This document shows positions 6,997-15,031 of a DNA stretch of 30,033 bases, one piece after another. How positions within the stretch are numbered: position 1 is the stretch's first letter; each line of letters opens with the position of its first letter. Location of the stretch: the NCBI GenBank assembly GCA_947447385.1, contig CANFKN010000003.1, positions 1 through 30,033 on the forward strand, in the 5' to 3' direction. The translations under genes and the position numbers were made by a program. The notes under the pieces were generated by a model. It made no database searches, had not been told where the DNA came from, and saw only the letters and a list, made by a program, of their open reading frames with translations. This DNA comes from Microbacteriaceae bacterium. GTDB lineage: Bacteria > Actinomycetota > Actinomycetes > Actinomycetales > Microbacteriaceae.

Positions 6997-7902
6997 ATGA
7001 CTGAAACCAAGCCAAACCAACCTGTAATCGCAAGCACCCTAGTAAAGCGCGGCCTAGCCGAAATGCTGAAGGGCGGAGTGATCATGGATGTCGTTACTCC
7101 TGAGCAAGCCCGCATCGCAGAAGATGCCGGCGCAGTTGCAGTGATGGCACTAGAGCGTGTTCCAGCAGACATTCGTGCCCAGGGCGGCGTCTCACGCATG
7201 AGCGACCCTGACATGATTGACGGCATCATTGCCGAAGTCAAGATTCCGGTAATGGCAAAAGCGCGCATTGGCCACTTTGTAGAGGCGCAGATTCTCGAAG
7301 CACTCAAAGTTGACTTCATCGACGAATCAGAGGTTCTAAGCCCAGCCGACTACATCAACCACATCGACAAGTGGAACTTCGACGTTCCATTCGTTTGTGG
7401 TGCTACCAACTTGGGCGAAGCACTTCGTCGCATTACCGAGGGCGCTGCCATGATTCGTTCAAAGGGTGAGGCAGGCACGGGCGACGTTTCAGAAGCAACC
7501 AAGCACATTCGCACCATTCTGGGTGAAATTCGCGCACTCGCGGCCAAGACCGATGACGAACTATTTGTTGCGGCCAAAGAGCTTCAGGCACCGTTCGAAC
7601 TAGTTCGTGAAGTTGCTAAGGCCGGTCGTCTTCCTGTTCCACTATTCGTAGCCGGTGGTGTTGCGACCCCAGCCGACGCAGCGATGATGATGCAGCTTGG
7701 TGCCGACGGTGTTTTCGTTGGCTCAGGTATCTTCAAGTCAGGCAACCCAATCGAGCGCGCAAAGGCCATCGTGAAGGCAGCAACCTTCTATGACAAGCCT
7801 GAAATTCTGGCTGAAGTTAGCCGCGGGTTGGGCGAAGCAATGGTTGGAATCAACGTTGCAGACCTACCAGCTCCTCACCGTTTGGCTGAGCGCGGTTGGT
7901 AA
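6997..7902 (+). CDS. pdxS: Pyridoxal 5'-phosphate synthase lyase subunit PdxS
   Basis: Synthase subunit of the ribose-5-phosphate-dependent vitamin B6 pathway: it condenses ribose 5-phosphate, glyceraldehyde 3-phosphate and ammonia into PLP in the cytoplasm. Its 301 residues are the usual length, and the sequence is highly conserved. The residues equivalent to Bacillus D24, K81 and K149 fall at D31 (GGVIMDVV), K88 (VMAKARIGH) and K156 (IRSKGEAGTG), all shifted by seven as expected from a longer N-terminus. The phosphate-binding FVAGGVATPADAA and GADGVFVGSGIFKS stretches are present. The 3' end overlaps pdxT by seven nucleotides, so both subunits come from one mRNA. Confidence 0.98.
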   Translation: MTETKPNQPVIASTLVKRGLAEMLKGGVIMDVVTPEQARIAEDAGAVAVMALERVPADIRAQGGVSRMSDPDMIDGIIAEVKIPVMAKARIGHFVEAQILEALKVDFIDESEVLSPADYINHIDKWNFDVPFVCGATNLGEALRRITEGAAMIRSKGEAGTGDVSEATKHIRTILGEIRALAAKTDDELFVAAKELQAPFELVREVAKAGRLPVPLFVAGGVATPADAAMMMQLGADGVFVGSGIFKSGNPIERAKAIVKAATFYDKPEILAEVSRGLGEAMVGINVADLPAPHRLAERGW

Positions 7903-8483
7903 AACCGATCGGGGTCTTGGCCCTGCAAGGTGATTTTCGCGAGCACATCGCAACATTTAGCTCAATCGGCGTCGAAGCAGTCAAAGTGCGCAGTATTGAA
8001 GAAATTGATGCGACCTCTGGGCTAGTTATTCCCGGCGGAGAGTCCTCGGTAATCCATCGACTAGCGAGCGTCTATGGCCTGTTTGATCCGATTCGAGAGC
8101 GAATCGCAGCGGGTTTTCCGACATTCGGAACCTGCGCCGGGTTGATCATGCTTGCGAGCGAGATTTTAGATAAAACCGATGACCAGCAACCATTCGGCGG
8201 TCTAGATGTCTCTGTGCGCAGAAACGCGTTTGGAAACCAACTCGACTCGTTTGAGACCGACCTGACCTTCACTGGCGTTGACGGAACTGTTCACGCCGCC
8301 TTTATTCGAGCCCCTATTGTTGAGAGAATCGGCAAAGATGTTGAAATCACAGCAAAGCTTGACGATGGGCGAGTGGTAGGCGTGCGACAAGGCAACGCCA
8401 TGGGCATCTCGTTTCACCCAGAAGTTACGGGTGAAAACCGCATCCACGCTCTATTTGCAAAGATTGCCGAAGCCCCAAACTAA
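7896..8483 (+). CDS. pdxT: Pyridoxal 5'-phosphate synthase glutaminase subunit PdxT
   Basis: Class I glutamine amidotransferase that hydrolyses glutamine and channels ammonia to PdxS in the 12+12 PLP synthase complex. The catalytic triad is visible: C80 in FGTCAGLIMLA, and H174 and E176 in SFHPEVTGE. The early ALQGDFREH and GGESSVIHRLA motifs are typical of the family. The protein has 195 residues. The start is TTG at 7896, inside the pdxS coding end (7-nt overlap), giving MVKPIGVLALQG. No strong Shine-Dalgarno precedes it, so translation is probably coupled to pdxS termination. No other in-frame start close by would keep the first beta strand. Confidence 0.95.
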   Translation: MVKPIGVLALQGDFREHIATFSSIGVEAVKVRSIEEIDATSGLVIPGGESSVIHRLASVYGLFDPIRERIAAGFPTFGTCAGLIMLASEILDKTDDQQPFGGLDVSVRRNAFGNQLDSFETDLTFTGVDGTVHAAFIRAPIVERIGKDVEITAKLDDGRVVGVRQGNAMGISFHPEVTGENRIHALFAKIAEAPN

Positions 8484-8517
8484 ACCCGCCTTGCAACCGA
8501 AACTGATTTGGTCAAGC

Positions 8518-8555
8518 TAAACTTGCCAATGAATCTAGAAGCAAACCTCGTAGGA
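8518..8555 (+). promoter_or_regulatory. Probable yebC promoter and ribosome binding site
   Basis: TAAACT at 8518-8523 is a reasonable -10 hexamer, which would give a leader of about 30 nt. TAGGAG at about 8550-8555 is a good ribosome binding site at normal spacing from the ATG at 8561. No convincing -35 is seen. A leadered start contrasts with the leaderless starts of pdxS and ruvA nearby. Confidence 0.4.
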
Positions 8556-8560
8556 GCATC

Positions 8561-9322
8561 ATGTCTGGCCACTCCAAATGGGCAACGACTAAGCACAAAA
8601 AAGCCGTAATTGACGGCCGTCGCGCAAAGCTTTTCGCAAAGCTTATTAAGAACATCGAAGTGGCAGCACGCATGGGCGGCCCAGACCTAGATGGCAACCC
8701 GACACTCTACGACGCCGTTCAAAAGGGTCGCAAGAGCTCGCTACCGAACGACAACATCGAACGCGCAATCAAGCGTGGTTCGGGCGTTGGCGCTGACGCT
8801 GTTGAATACACCACCATCATCTATGAAGCTCGCGGCCAGGCAGGCACAGCAATCTTGATCGAATGTCTCACCGACAACAAGAACCGCGCAGCGGCTGAAG
8901 TTCGAGTTGCAGTTACCCGCAATGGCGGCACAATGGCCGACCCTGGTTCAGTTTCTTACCTTTTCGCACGCAAGGGCATCGTTCTTGTTGAAAAAGTTGG
9001 CGACCTAACAGAAGACAAGATCCTCGAAACAGTGCTTGACCACGGTGCAGAAGATGTTGAAGACCGCGGTGAAACTTTTGTAATCACCAGCGAACCAAGC
9101 GACATGGTTGCAGTTCGAACCGCGCTTCAAGCTGCCGGAATCGACTATGAGTCGGCTGACGTTGAGTTTGTGCCGTCAATGCAGGTTGTCGTTGAAGAAG
9201 CCGACAACGCTCGCAAAGTTGTGAAACTAATCGACGCCCTTGAAGATGTCGATGACGTGCAAAACGTATATTCAAACTTCGACATGACCCCTGAGGTCAT
9301 GGAAGTTCTCGAGCAAGACTAA
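8561..9322 (+). CDS. yebC: YebC/TACO1 family protein
   Basis: Member of the YebC/PmpR family, long annotated as a transcriptional regulator and more recently linked to relief of ribosome stalling; it acts in the cytoplasm. The start MSGHSKWATTKHKKAVIDGRRAK is the family's N-terminal hallmark, followed by the ARMGGPDLDGNPTLYDAVQKGR-type basic region, GQAGTAILIECLTDNKNRAAAEVR and the acidic C-terminal EDVDDVQNVYSNFDM. The 253 residues match family length. It lies directly upstream of ruvC (17-nt gap), the usual arrangement with the Holliday-junction genes. Confidence 0.97.
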   Translation: MSGHSKWATTKHKKAVIDGRRAKLFAKLIKNIEVAARMGGPDLDGNPTLYDAVQKGRKSSLPNDNIERAIKRGSGVGADAVEYTTIIYEARGQAGTAILIECLTDNKNRAAAEVRVAVTRNGGTMADPGSVSYLFARKGIVLVEKVGDLTEDKILETVLDHGAEDVEDRGETFVITSEPSDMVAVRTALQAAGIDYESADVEFVPSMQVVVEEADNARKVVKLIDALEDVDDVQNVYSNFDMTPEVMEVLEQD

Positions 9323-9339
9323 ATCTTGCAGCGCATGCC

Positions 9340-9918
9340 ATGACGATTCGAGTCTTAGGTGTTGACCCTGGGCTGACTCGTTGTGGTGTTGGCGTCATCG
9401 ATGTTGAACCATCACGAAAAGTCACTTTGGTTTTGGTTGATGTTTTCAAGAGTGAAACGAACCTCGATTCTGCAACGCGTGTTGGCGTGGTTGCTGTAAA
9501 ACTCGCTGAACTTATCGACAGAGTTAAGCCGCAATCCATTGCAATCGAACGCGTTTATGCCGACAGCAACGTAAGCACGGTAATGGGCACGGCTCAAATT
9601 TCTGGCGTTGTCATGTATCTAGCGCACACCAGGGGAATTCCCGTTACTCTGCACACACCAACCGAAGTTAAAGCTGCGGTGACCGGCTCAGGTCGTGCAA
9701 ATAAAGATCAGGTTGGCAAAATGGTGGCGAGCATTCTCGGGCTTAAAGAAGTGCCAAAACCTGCAGATGCGGCCGACTCGTTGGCGATTGCAATCTGTCA
9801 CGCGTGGCGTGCCCTTGCCGTTGCAAGCGGTCTGACGAGCGAATCAATCACCCCTGCGCAAAAAGCCTGGCGGGCAGCTGAAATTGCCGCTCAACACAAG
9901 GTGCAATCAAGCCGCTAA
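9340..9918 (+). CDS. ruvC: Crossover junction endodeoxyribonuclease RuvC
   Basis: Holliday-junction resolvase that cuts four-way DNA junctions at the end of homologous recombination, working with RuvA and RuvB encoded just downstream. The RNase H-like fold shows its acidic residues: D9 in VLGVDPGLTRCG, the Glu in IAIERVYAD, and the paired Asp residues in DAADSLAIAICHAW near residue 145. At 192 residues it is slightly longer than E. coli RuvC, with a C-terminal tail of low conservation. The ATG at 9340 lies 17 nt after yebC and has only a weak ribosome binding site, so cotranscription with yebC is likely. Confidence 0.95.
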   Translation: MTIRVLGVDPGLTRCGVGVIDVEPSRKVTLVLVDVFKSETNLDSATRVGVVAVKLAELIDRVKPQSIAIERVYADSNVSTVMGTAQISGVVMYLAHTRGIPVTLHTPTEVKAAVTGSGRANKDQVGKMVASILGLKEVPKPADAADSLAIAICHAWRALAVASGLTSESITPAQKAWRAAEIAAQHKVQSSR

Positions 9919-9934
9919 TGGCACCTTCGTTGGT

Positions 9935-9946
9935 TAGGGTTAAGCG
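9935..9946 (+). promoter_or_regulatory. Possible leaderless promoter of ruvAB
   Basis: TAGGGT (9935-9940) lies six nucleotides before the ruvA GTG, the same geometry as the pdxS, mqo, yajC and rarA starts. The AGGG inside it could instead serve as a Shine-Dalgarno on a longer ruvC-ruvA message, so the element is ambiguous. Confidence 0.4.
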
Positions 9947-10600
9947 GTGATAGCTTCTCTTCGTGGCACTGTGCTGAGCAACAGCAACGGCAACGTCGTG
10001 CTCGAAGTTGGGGGAGTCGGCTACTCAATTGCCGTTGTCGCAAACGAAATTCGACCACTGGTTGTTGGCGATGAGGCTTTTCTGCACACTGCATTTATTG
10101 TTCGCGAAGACGCCCACCTGCTCTTTGGGTTCGAAACAGCCGATGAACTAATGGTCTTTGACCTTTTGAGGTCAGTGACCGGTGTTGGCCCGAAATCAGC
10201 ACAGGCAGTCCTCGCCTCGATGTCTCTCAACGAAATTGCCGCAGCTGTAGTAACCGAAAACGATGCAGCTTTCAGACGTGTTTCTGGCATCGGGCCAAAA
10301 ACAGCAAAACTAATCACAGTTAGTCTTGCCGGTAAACTTGGCAAACCAGGGCAGCCGGTTCTAGCAGGCAGCAACAGTGACGCCACAAACCAATCGAGCG
10401 ACTTGCAGCGTGGTCGACAAGAGGCCACCGCAGCCGTAACACAAGCGTTGCTGGGCTTGGGTTATCAAGAGAGAACTGTGGCACCGATAGTTGACGAGAT
10501 CTCTCGAGAACTTGAGACGACCAATCGAAATGAGCTTTTGCGCGCCGCCCTGAGCCGACTGGGCACCGCTAAGTCAATCTCTGGCGGTGATGACAAATGA
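9947..10600 (+). CDS. ruvA: Holliday junction branch migration protein RuvA
   Basis: DNA-binding subunit that holds the four-way junction and loads the RuvB motor. It has 217 residues: an N-terminal OB-fold domain (MIASLRGTVLSNSNGNVVLEVGGVGYSI), two helix-hairpin-helix motifs in the centre (SVTGVGPKSAQAVLASM and RVSGIGPKTAKLI, about residues 74-125), a variable linker, and the C-terminal RuvB-contacting three-helix domain (QALLGLGYQERTV). The start is GTG at 9947. Its stop overlaps the ruvB start in an ATGA arrangement, so the two are translationally coupled. Confidence 0.96.
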   Translation: MIASLRGTVLSNSNGNVVLEVGGVGYSIAVVANEIRPLVVGDEAFLHTAFIVREDAHLLFGFETADELMVFDLLRSVTGVGPKSAQAVLASMSLNEIAAAVVTENDAAFRRVSGIGPKTAKLITVSLAGKLGKPGQPVLAGSNSDATNQSSDLQRGRQEATAAVTQALLGLGYQERTVAPIVDEISRELETTNRNELLRAALSRLGTAKSISGGDDK

Positions 10601-11604
10601 ACGAAGTGTCACAACCAATCGCCTCCGAAAATGAGCTCGCCTTTGAATCAGCGCTCAGGCCCAAGAGTCTTGACGAATTCGTTGGCCAGCCTAAGGTTCG
10701 CAAACAGCTAGCGCTAATTATCGAGGCTGCTGCCCTTCAGCAGCGAACATCTGACCACATTCTGCTAGCTGGGCCACCTGGGCTTGGCAAGACTACCCTC
10801 GCGATGATCATCGCTCACGAATCTGGTCGCCCCCTTCGACTAACTAGCGGGCCAACCATTCAACACGCCGGAGACCTCGCAGCAGTTCTCAGCTCGCTCG
10901 TGCCAGGCGAGGTTCTATTCATCGATGAGATTCACCGAATGGCTCGCACCGCCGAAGAAATGCTCTATCTTGCCATGGAGGATTTTCGCGTTGACGTGAT
11001 GGTTGGCAAAGGTGCCGGTGCAACCTCGATTCCACTCGAGCTTTCACCTTTCACCTTGGTCGGCGCAACCACCCGGTCGGGAATGCTTCCAAACCCACTT
11101 CGTGACCGTTTTGGCTTCACGGCGCACCTCGAGTTTTATGACGACGACGAACTAGAGCAGGTTTTAGCTCGGGCTGCAAGCAAACTTGAAATCAAAATCA
11201 ACTCGGATGCCCTCGGCACCATCGCATCTCGAAGCCGCGGTACCCCGCGAATCGCAAACCGCCTACTGCGACGCGTGCGCGACTTTGCCTTAGTCGCTGG
11301 CATCGATTCAATTACTGAGACAGAAGCAAACGCTGCGCTTTCGCTGTATGAGGTTGACTCTGAGGGTCTAGATCGTTTAGACCGTGAGGTACTAAAAGCA
11401 CTGGCGATTCGATTCGCTGGCAAACCGGTTGGTCTTTCGACTCTGGCGATTGCTGTGGGCGAAGAGCAAGACACAATTGAAGCCGTAGTTGAACCGTTTC
11501 TGGTGCGAAAAGGTTTAATCGCTAGAACGCCGAGGGGTCGACAGGCAACCGCCGCAGCCTTCATTCATCTTGGTCTTGCAAACCCAGAGACTATACTTGA
11601 CTAG
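10597..11604 (+). CDS. ruvB: Holliday junction branch migration ATPase RuvB
   Basis: AAA+ hexameric motor that drives branch migration in the RuvABC resolvasome. Walker A is GPPGLGKTT (residues 59-67), Walker B VLFIDEIHR (about 107-115), sensor 1 LVGATTRSGML, arginine-finger region LRDRFGF, and a C-terminal winged-helix domain ending in GRQATAAAFIHLGL. The 335 residues are the normal length. The ATG overlaps the ruvA stop by four nucleotides. A weak hairpin with a T-run follows the stop, so this may be the end of the ruv transcript. Confidence 0.98.
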   Translation: MNEVSQPIASENELAFESALRPKSLDEFVGQPKVRKQLALIIEAAALQQRTSDHILLAGPPGLGKTTLAMIIAHESGRPLRLTSGPTIQHAGDLAAVLSSLVPGEVLFIDEIHRMARTAEEMLYLAMEDFRVDVMVGKGAGATSIPLELSPFTLVGATTRSGMLPNPLRDRFGFTAHLEFYDDDELEQVLARAASKLEIKINSDALGTIASRSRGTPRIANRLLRRVRDFALVAGIDSITETEANAALSLYEVDSEGLDRLDREVLKALAIRFAGKPVGLSTLAIAVGEEQDTIEAVVEPFLVRKGLIARTPRGRQATAAAFIHLGLANPETILD

Positions 11605-11624
11605 GCGCTAAGCGCTGATTTTTT
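11604..11624 (+). terminator. Weak intrinsic terminator after ruvB
   Basis: GGCGC (11604-11608) and GCGCT (11612-11616) can pair around a TAA loop (one G-T pair), followed two nucleotides later by six T (11619-11624). The stem is short, so termination is probably partial. Confidence 0.4.
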
Positions 11625-11638
11625 ATGCCCTCAACCGT

Positions 11639-11650
11639 TAGGTTCTAACT
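11639..11650 (+). promoter_or_regulatory. Leaderless promoter of yajC-secDF
   Basis: TAGGTT (11639-11644) is followed by six nucleotides and the TTG start of yajC. The position, directly after the ruvB terminator-like hairpin, fits an independent promoter for the Sec genes. The AGG within it is a poor Shine-Dalgarno, which favours the leaderless reading. Confidence 0.5.
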
Positions 11651-12013
11651 TTGCTATCAACAATCAAGCAAGCCGCTGCTGCTGCAGCGACAACAAATCA
11701 AGGTTTCAACATCTCAGATTTGCTGTTTCCGCTGCTCATGGTTTTCGTTGTCTATATGATGTGGAACTCGGGTCGCAAGCGCAAGCGCGCAGCTCTAGAG
11801 CTGAAGAACTCTCTTGCAGTGGGCACAGAAGTGGTTTTGCACTCTGGTATCACCGGCAAAATCGTTTCTCTTGACGACGTTGCGGCGGTTATCGAGACCA
11901 CCCCTAAGGTCAAGCTACGCGTTTTGCTTGGTGCGATTCGCGGCATCGACTCTACGCTTGCACAACCAGCAGTCGAGGCCCCAGCAGCCGACGACGCTTC
12001 AGAAACCAAATAA
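11651..12013 (+). CDS. yajC: Preprotein translocase subunit YajC
   Basis: Small single-span membrane protein of the SecDF-YajC complex that assists SecYEG-mediated export. It has 120 residues: a short N-terminal part, one transmembrane helix (LLFPLLMVFVVYMMW, about residues 25-39), a basic NSGRKRKR stop-transfer segment, the conserved cytoplasmic domain with LAVGTEVVLHSGITGKIVSLDD, and an acidic Ala-rich tail. The start is TTG at 11651, set by the position of the TAGGTT box and the reading frame. It lies 28 nt upstream of secD. Confidence 0.92.
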   Translation: MLSTIKQAAAAAATTNQGFNISDLLFPLLMVFVVYMMWNSGRKRKRAALELKNSLAVGTEVVLHSGITGKIVSLDDVAAVIETTPKVKLRVLLGAIRGIDSTLAQPAVEAPAADDASETK

Positions 12014-12041
12014 CAACACCTAACCAAATCGAGGATCAACC

Positions 12042-13904
12042 TTGTCAACTTCAGCCGTTATCAGTGGCGCACGAAAGCGCCTAGTCTGGCTCTCAGTTCT
12101 TGCCGGCATCTTTGCTGCTCTCATCGGGCTTGGCTCAACCTTGGGTTGGGGCGCTACATTAGCGCCACAGCTAGCTCTTGACCTTCAGGGAGGCACCGAG
12201 ATCATTCTGTCGCCGCTAGTTGCCGACGGAAAAGAAATTTCACAGCCACAGCTTGAACAGGCGGTTGCAATCATTCGTCAGCGTGTTAACTCAACGGGTG
12301 TTTCAGAAGCACAGGTAAACACGAACAACACCAACATCGTTGTATCGATTCCTGGCACTCCTTCAGAAGACACCCTAAAGCTGATCAAGAACAGCGCGAA
12401 GCTTGAGTTTCGCCCTGTTCTCTATGCACTTCAGTCGCAGCCGGTGGCCAGCGTAAAGAACTCGAGTGGCAAAATCGTTAGCGGTGGCATCGACAGCACT
12501 GATCCTGCAGTTCGAGCATCGGCTTCTGCTGTTGCGGCTGCTACAAACGCGGGTGGCCCGGTCGTTCCAAGCAAACCAGTGGCACCAACCGACTCAAGCG
12601 ACGTGAACTACATCACTAAGGAACTCCGTGCGAAGTTCAACGGCACTGACTGTGCCGACCAGTTCCGCAAAGCAGGTCAGATTGACGACCCTACAAAGCC
12701 AATCGTCACCTGTAGCCAAGACCTTGGCAGCAAGTACCTCTTGGGCCCAGTCGAGTTTAAGCAGGCTGACGGCAAGACCCTTGCTCTAACCGGTGAGCAG
12801 ATTTCAAACGCTGACTATGGCAACAACCAGCTCAGCAACGGCTCGACCGGCACCGACTGGGTTGTCAACCTGACTTTCAGCGGTGACACATCAAACGGTG
12901 GCAAGACTCTCAGTGGCAAAGAAGCCTTCGGCGTTATCACCAAGCGTCTTTATGCGATCGGTCAAACTTCGTCATCAGACCCTCGCGCTCAGTTCGCAAT
13001 CACGCTAGATGGCTATGTTCTGTCAGCACCTGTGGCTCAGGCAGTTATCACCAACGGTTCAGCTCAAATCTCGGGTAACTTCACTCGTGAGAGCGCTAAG
13101 TCGCTTGCCGATTCGCTAAAGTATGGCTCATTGCCAATCGCATTCGAAGTGAAATCGCAGAACAACATTTCGGCAACGCTCGGCGCATCACAGCTCTGGG
13201 CTGGCCTTATTGCAGGTGGCATCGGTCTTTTGCTCGTTATCATCTACTCGTTCATTCAATACCGAGGCCTTGCATCAATCACAATCGGCTCGCTGGTTGT
13301 CGCAGCAATCATCACCTACTTGCTAATCACATTGCTTTCATGGCGTCAGGGATACCGTCTGTCGCTTGCTGGTGTGGCCGGTTTGATTGTGTCGATCGGT
13401 ATCACCGCCGACTCGTTCATCGTCTATTTTGAGCGCGTAAAAGATGAGCTCCGAGACGGTCGTTCGCTTGGCACCGCAGTTGAAAGCGGCTGGAAGCGCG
13501 CGATTCGAACCATTTTGGTGTCAGACGGCATCAGTCTCTTGGCTGCCATCGTTCTTTACACCTTGACCGTGGGTAGCGTGCGAGGCTTCGCATTCACACT
13601 TGGTCTTACCACCCTGGTTGACGTAGCAGTTGTAACCCTGTTCACGCACCCGATGCTCCAGTTGTTCTCACGCATCTCGTTCTTCAGCTCAGGTCACAAA
13701 TGGTCAGGCTTCAATGTAAACGAAATGAAGTCAGCCAGCTATGCCGGTCGTGGCGAGTTCCGCATCGCTCAGAACCAAAAGGCTGGCAAAGTCGCAAAGG
13801 CATCAGGCGAAGCAGTTCGTCGCCAAACCATTGCTGAGCGCAAGGCTGCTGAAGCACTTGCAAATGTCAAGAACCCAAACTCGAACTCTGAGAAGGACGC
13901 ATAA
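12042..13904 (+). CDS. secD: Protein translocase subunit SecD
   Basis: RND-type membrane protein that, with SecF, uses the proton gradient to pull preproteins out on the extracytoplasmic side. It has 620 residues: TM1 near residues 14-36, LALDLQGGTEIIL just after it (the D1 motif), a large external domain (about 50-380) and five TM helices (about 385-545) with the conserved GLIVSIGITADSFIVYFERVKDE segment. The external domain carries an Ala/Ser/Pro-rich insert (about residues 145-185) of the kind common in actinobacterial SecD. A basic Lys/Ala-rich tail follows TM6. The start is TTG at 12042 with GAGGA six nt upstream. The stop overlaps the secF ATG by one base. Confidence 0.96.
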   Translation: MSTSAVISGARKRLVWLSVLAGIFAALIGLGSTLGWGATLAPQLALDLQGGTEIILSPLVADGKEISQPQLEQAVAIIRQRVNSTGVSEAQVNTNNTNIVVSIPGTPSEDTLKLIKNSAKLEFRPVLYALQSQPVASVKNSSGKIVSGGIDSTDPAVRASASAVAAATNAGGPVVPSKPVAPTDSSDVNYITKELRAKFNGTDCADQFRKAGQIDDPTKPIVTCSQDLGSKYLLGPVEFKQADGKTLALTGEQISNADYGNNQLSNGSTGTDWVVNLTFSGDTSNGGKTLSGKEAFGVITKRLYAIGQTSSSDPRAQFAITLDGYVLSAPVAQAVITNGSAQISGNFTRESAKSLADSLKYGSLPIAFEVKSQNNISATLGASQLWAGLIAGGIGLLLVIIYSFIQYRGLASITIGSLVVAAIITYLLITLLSWRQGYRLSLAGVAGLIVSIGITADSFIVYFERVKDELRDGRSLGTAVESGWKRAIRTILVSDGISLLAAIVLYTLTVGSVRGFAFTLGLTTLVDVAVVTLFTHPMLQLFSRISFFSSGHKWSGFNVNEMKSASYAGRGEFRIAQNQKAGKVAKASGEAVRRQTIAERKAAEALANVKNPNSNSEKDA

Positions 13905-14878
13905 TGTCTAAATATGTAGATTTCGGAAACGCACTTTACAGTGGCGAACGATCAATTGACTTTGTTGGTCGACGCAAGCTCTGGTACACAATCGCAGCAG
14001 TGATGGTTGCACTTGCAGTGCTGCTACCGATTGCTCGCGGTGGTTTCAACTTCGGCATTGAGTTCAAGGGTGGTTCTGAGTACCGCATCTCTGGCGTTGC
14101 GAACAAGGCTGACTCACTAGCCAGTGACGCAGTTTCTAGCGTTTTGCCGACCGACCGCGCGTTGGTTACCCACGTTGGAACCGACGCTGTGCGCATTCAG
14201 ATCAGCAACAATGACCCAATCGTTTCTGAGAGCGTTCGTGTTGCTCTTGCAAAGGCCTATGGCGTTGCAAGCTCAGACGTGGCCAGCTCATCAATCGGTG
14301 CTGACTGGGGTTCAGACGTTACCGGTAAGGCACTTAACGGTCTTATCGTGTTCGTTGTGCTTGCGGCGATTCTCATGGCGCTTTACTTCAGAACACTAAA
14401 GATGTCATTGGCCGCAGTTATCTCACTGCTGCACGACTTGGTGTTGACTGCTGGAGTTTACGGAGCCCTTGGTTTCGAGGTTACCCCGGCCGCTGTGATT
14501 GGTTTCTTGACCATTCTCGGTTATTCGCTGTATGACACGGTTGTAGTGTTCGACAAGATTCGCGAAAACACATTTGAGGTTGAGCACAGCCAAACTTCAA
14601 CCTTCGCAGAGCGAGTCAACCTTGCGATCAACCAGACCTTGGTTCGATCGATTAACACGTCTGTGGTTGCTGTTTTGCCTGTGGCAACCATTTTGTTCAT
14701 CGGAACCACGATTCTTGGCGCTGGTACCCTGCGTGACATCGCTCTATCACTGTTCGTCGGAATCATTGTTGGAACTTATTCGACACTCTTCATCGCAGCT
14801 CCGGTTTATTCTCACCTGCGTGAAGGCGAGAGCAAGTTCAAGGCTGCAGCAGCTCGCGTTGTGGCTGCACGAGCCTAA
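13904..14878 (+). CDS. secF: Protein translocase subunit SecF
   Basis: Partner of SecD in the auxiliary export complex. It has 324 residues: TM1 (about 28-45), FNFGIEFKGGSEYRI at the start of the external domain, then five TM helices including LTILGYSLYDTVVVFDKIREN, the SecF counterpart of the SecD motif, and NQTLVRSINTS. The overlap of its ATG with the secD TAA (TAATG) indicates coupled translation and near-equal amounts of the two subunits. A strong terminator 12 nt downstream closes the yajC-secD-secF transcript. Confidence 0.97.
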   Translation: MSKYVDFGNALYSGERSIDFVGRRKLWYTIAAVMVALAVLLPIARGGFNFGIEFKGGSEYRISGVANKADSLASDAVSSVLPTDRALVTHVGTDAVRIQISNNDPIVSESVRVALAKAYGVASSDVASSSIGADWGSDVTGKALNGLIVFVVLAAILMALYFRTLKMSLAAVISLLHDLVLTAGVYGALGFEVTPAAVIGFLTILGYSLYDTVVVFDKIRENTFEVEHSQTSTFAERVNLAINQTLVRSINTSVVAVLPVATILFIGTTILGAGTLRDIALSLFVGIIVGTYSTLFIAAPVYSHLREGESKFKAAAARVVAARA

Positions 14879-14890
14879 CAACTTATTAGT

Positions 14891-14934
14891 CACTAATGGG
14901 TCTGCCTAAAACGGCAGGCCCATTAGTGTTTTCT
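14891..14934 (+). terminator. Strong intrinsic terminator after secF
   Basis: A 16-bp stem (14891-14906 with 14913-14928, one G-T pair) with a six-base loop TAAAAC is followed by TTTTCT. The outer ten pairs are CACTAATGGG/CCCATTAGTG. This is the strongest terminator in the window and separates the sec genes from rel. Confidence 0.93.
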
Positions 14935-14947
14935 AGCCCAATATCGC

Positions 14948-15027
14948 ACGGTTTGAAACCAACGACGGTTTGAAAATACTCAGTAACCATTGCTTGGTAG
15001 GCTTGATTTTCAGGCAAAAATTGGAGG
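14948..15027 (+). promoter_or_regulatory. rel control region: 11-bp direct repeat, -10 box and ribosome binding site
   Basis: ACGGTTTGAAA occurs twice, at 14948-14958 and 14965-14975 (17-nt period), 57-84 nt before the start codon. TAGGCT (14998-15003) is a candidate -10; alternatively the first TTGAAA (14953-14958) and AATACT (14975-14980) form a 16-nt-spaced promoter. GGAGG at 15023-15027 lies just before the GTG at 15032 and fixes the start. Confidence 0.45.
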
Positions 15028-15031
15028 CAAA

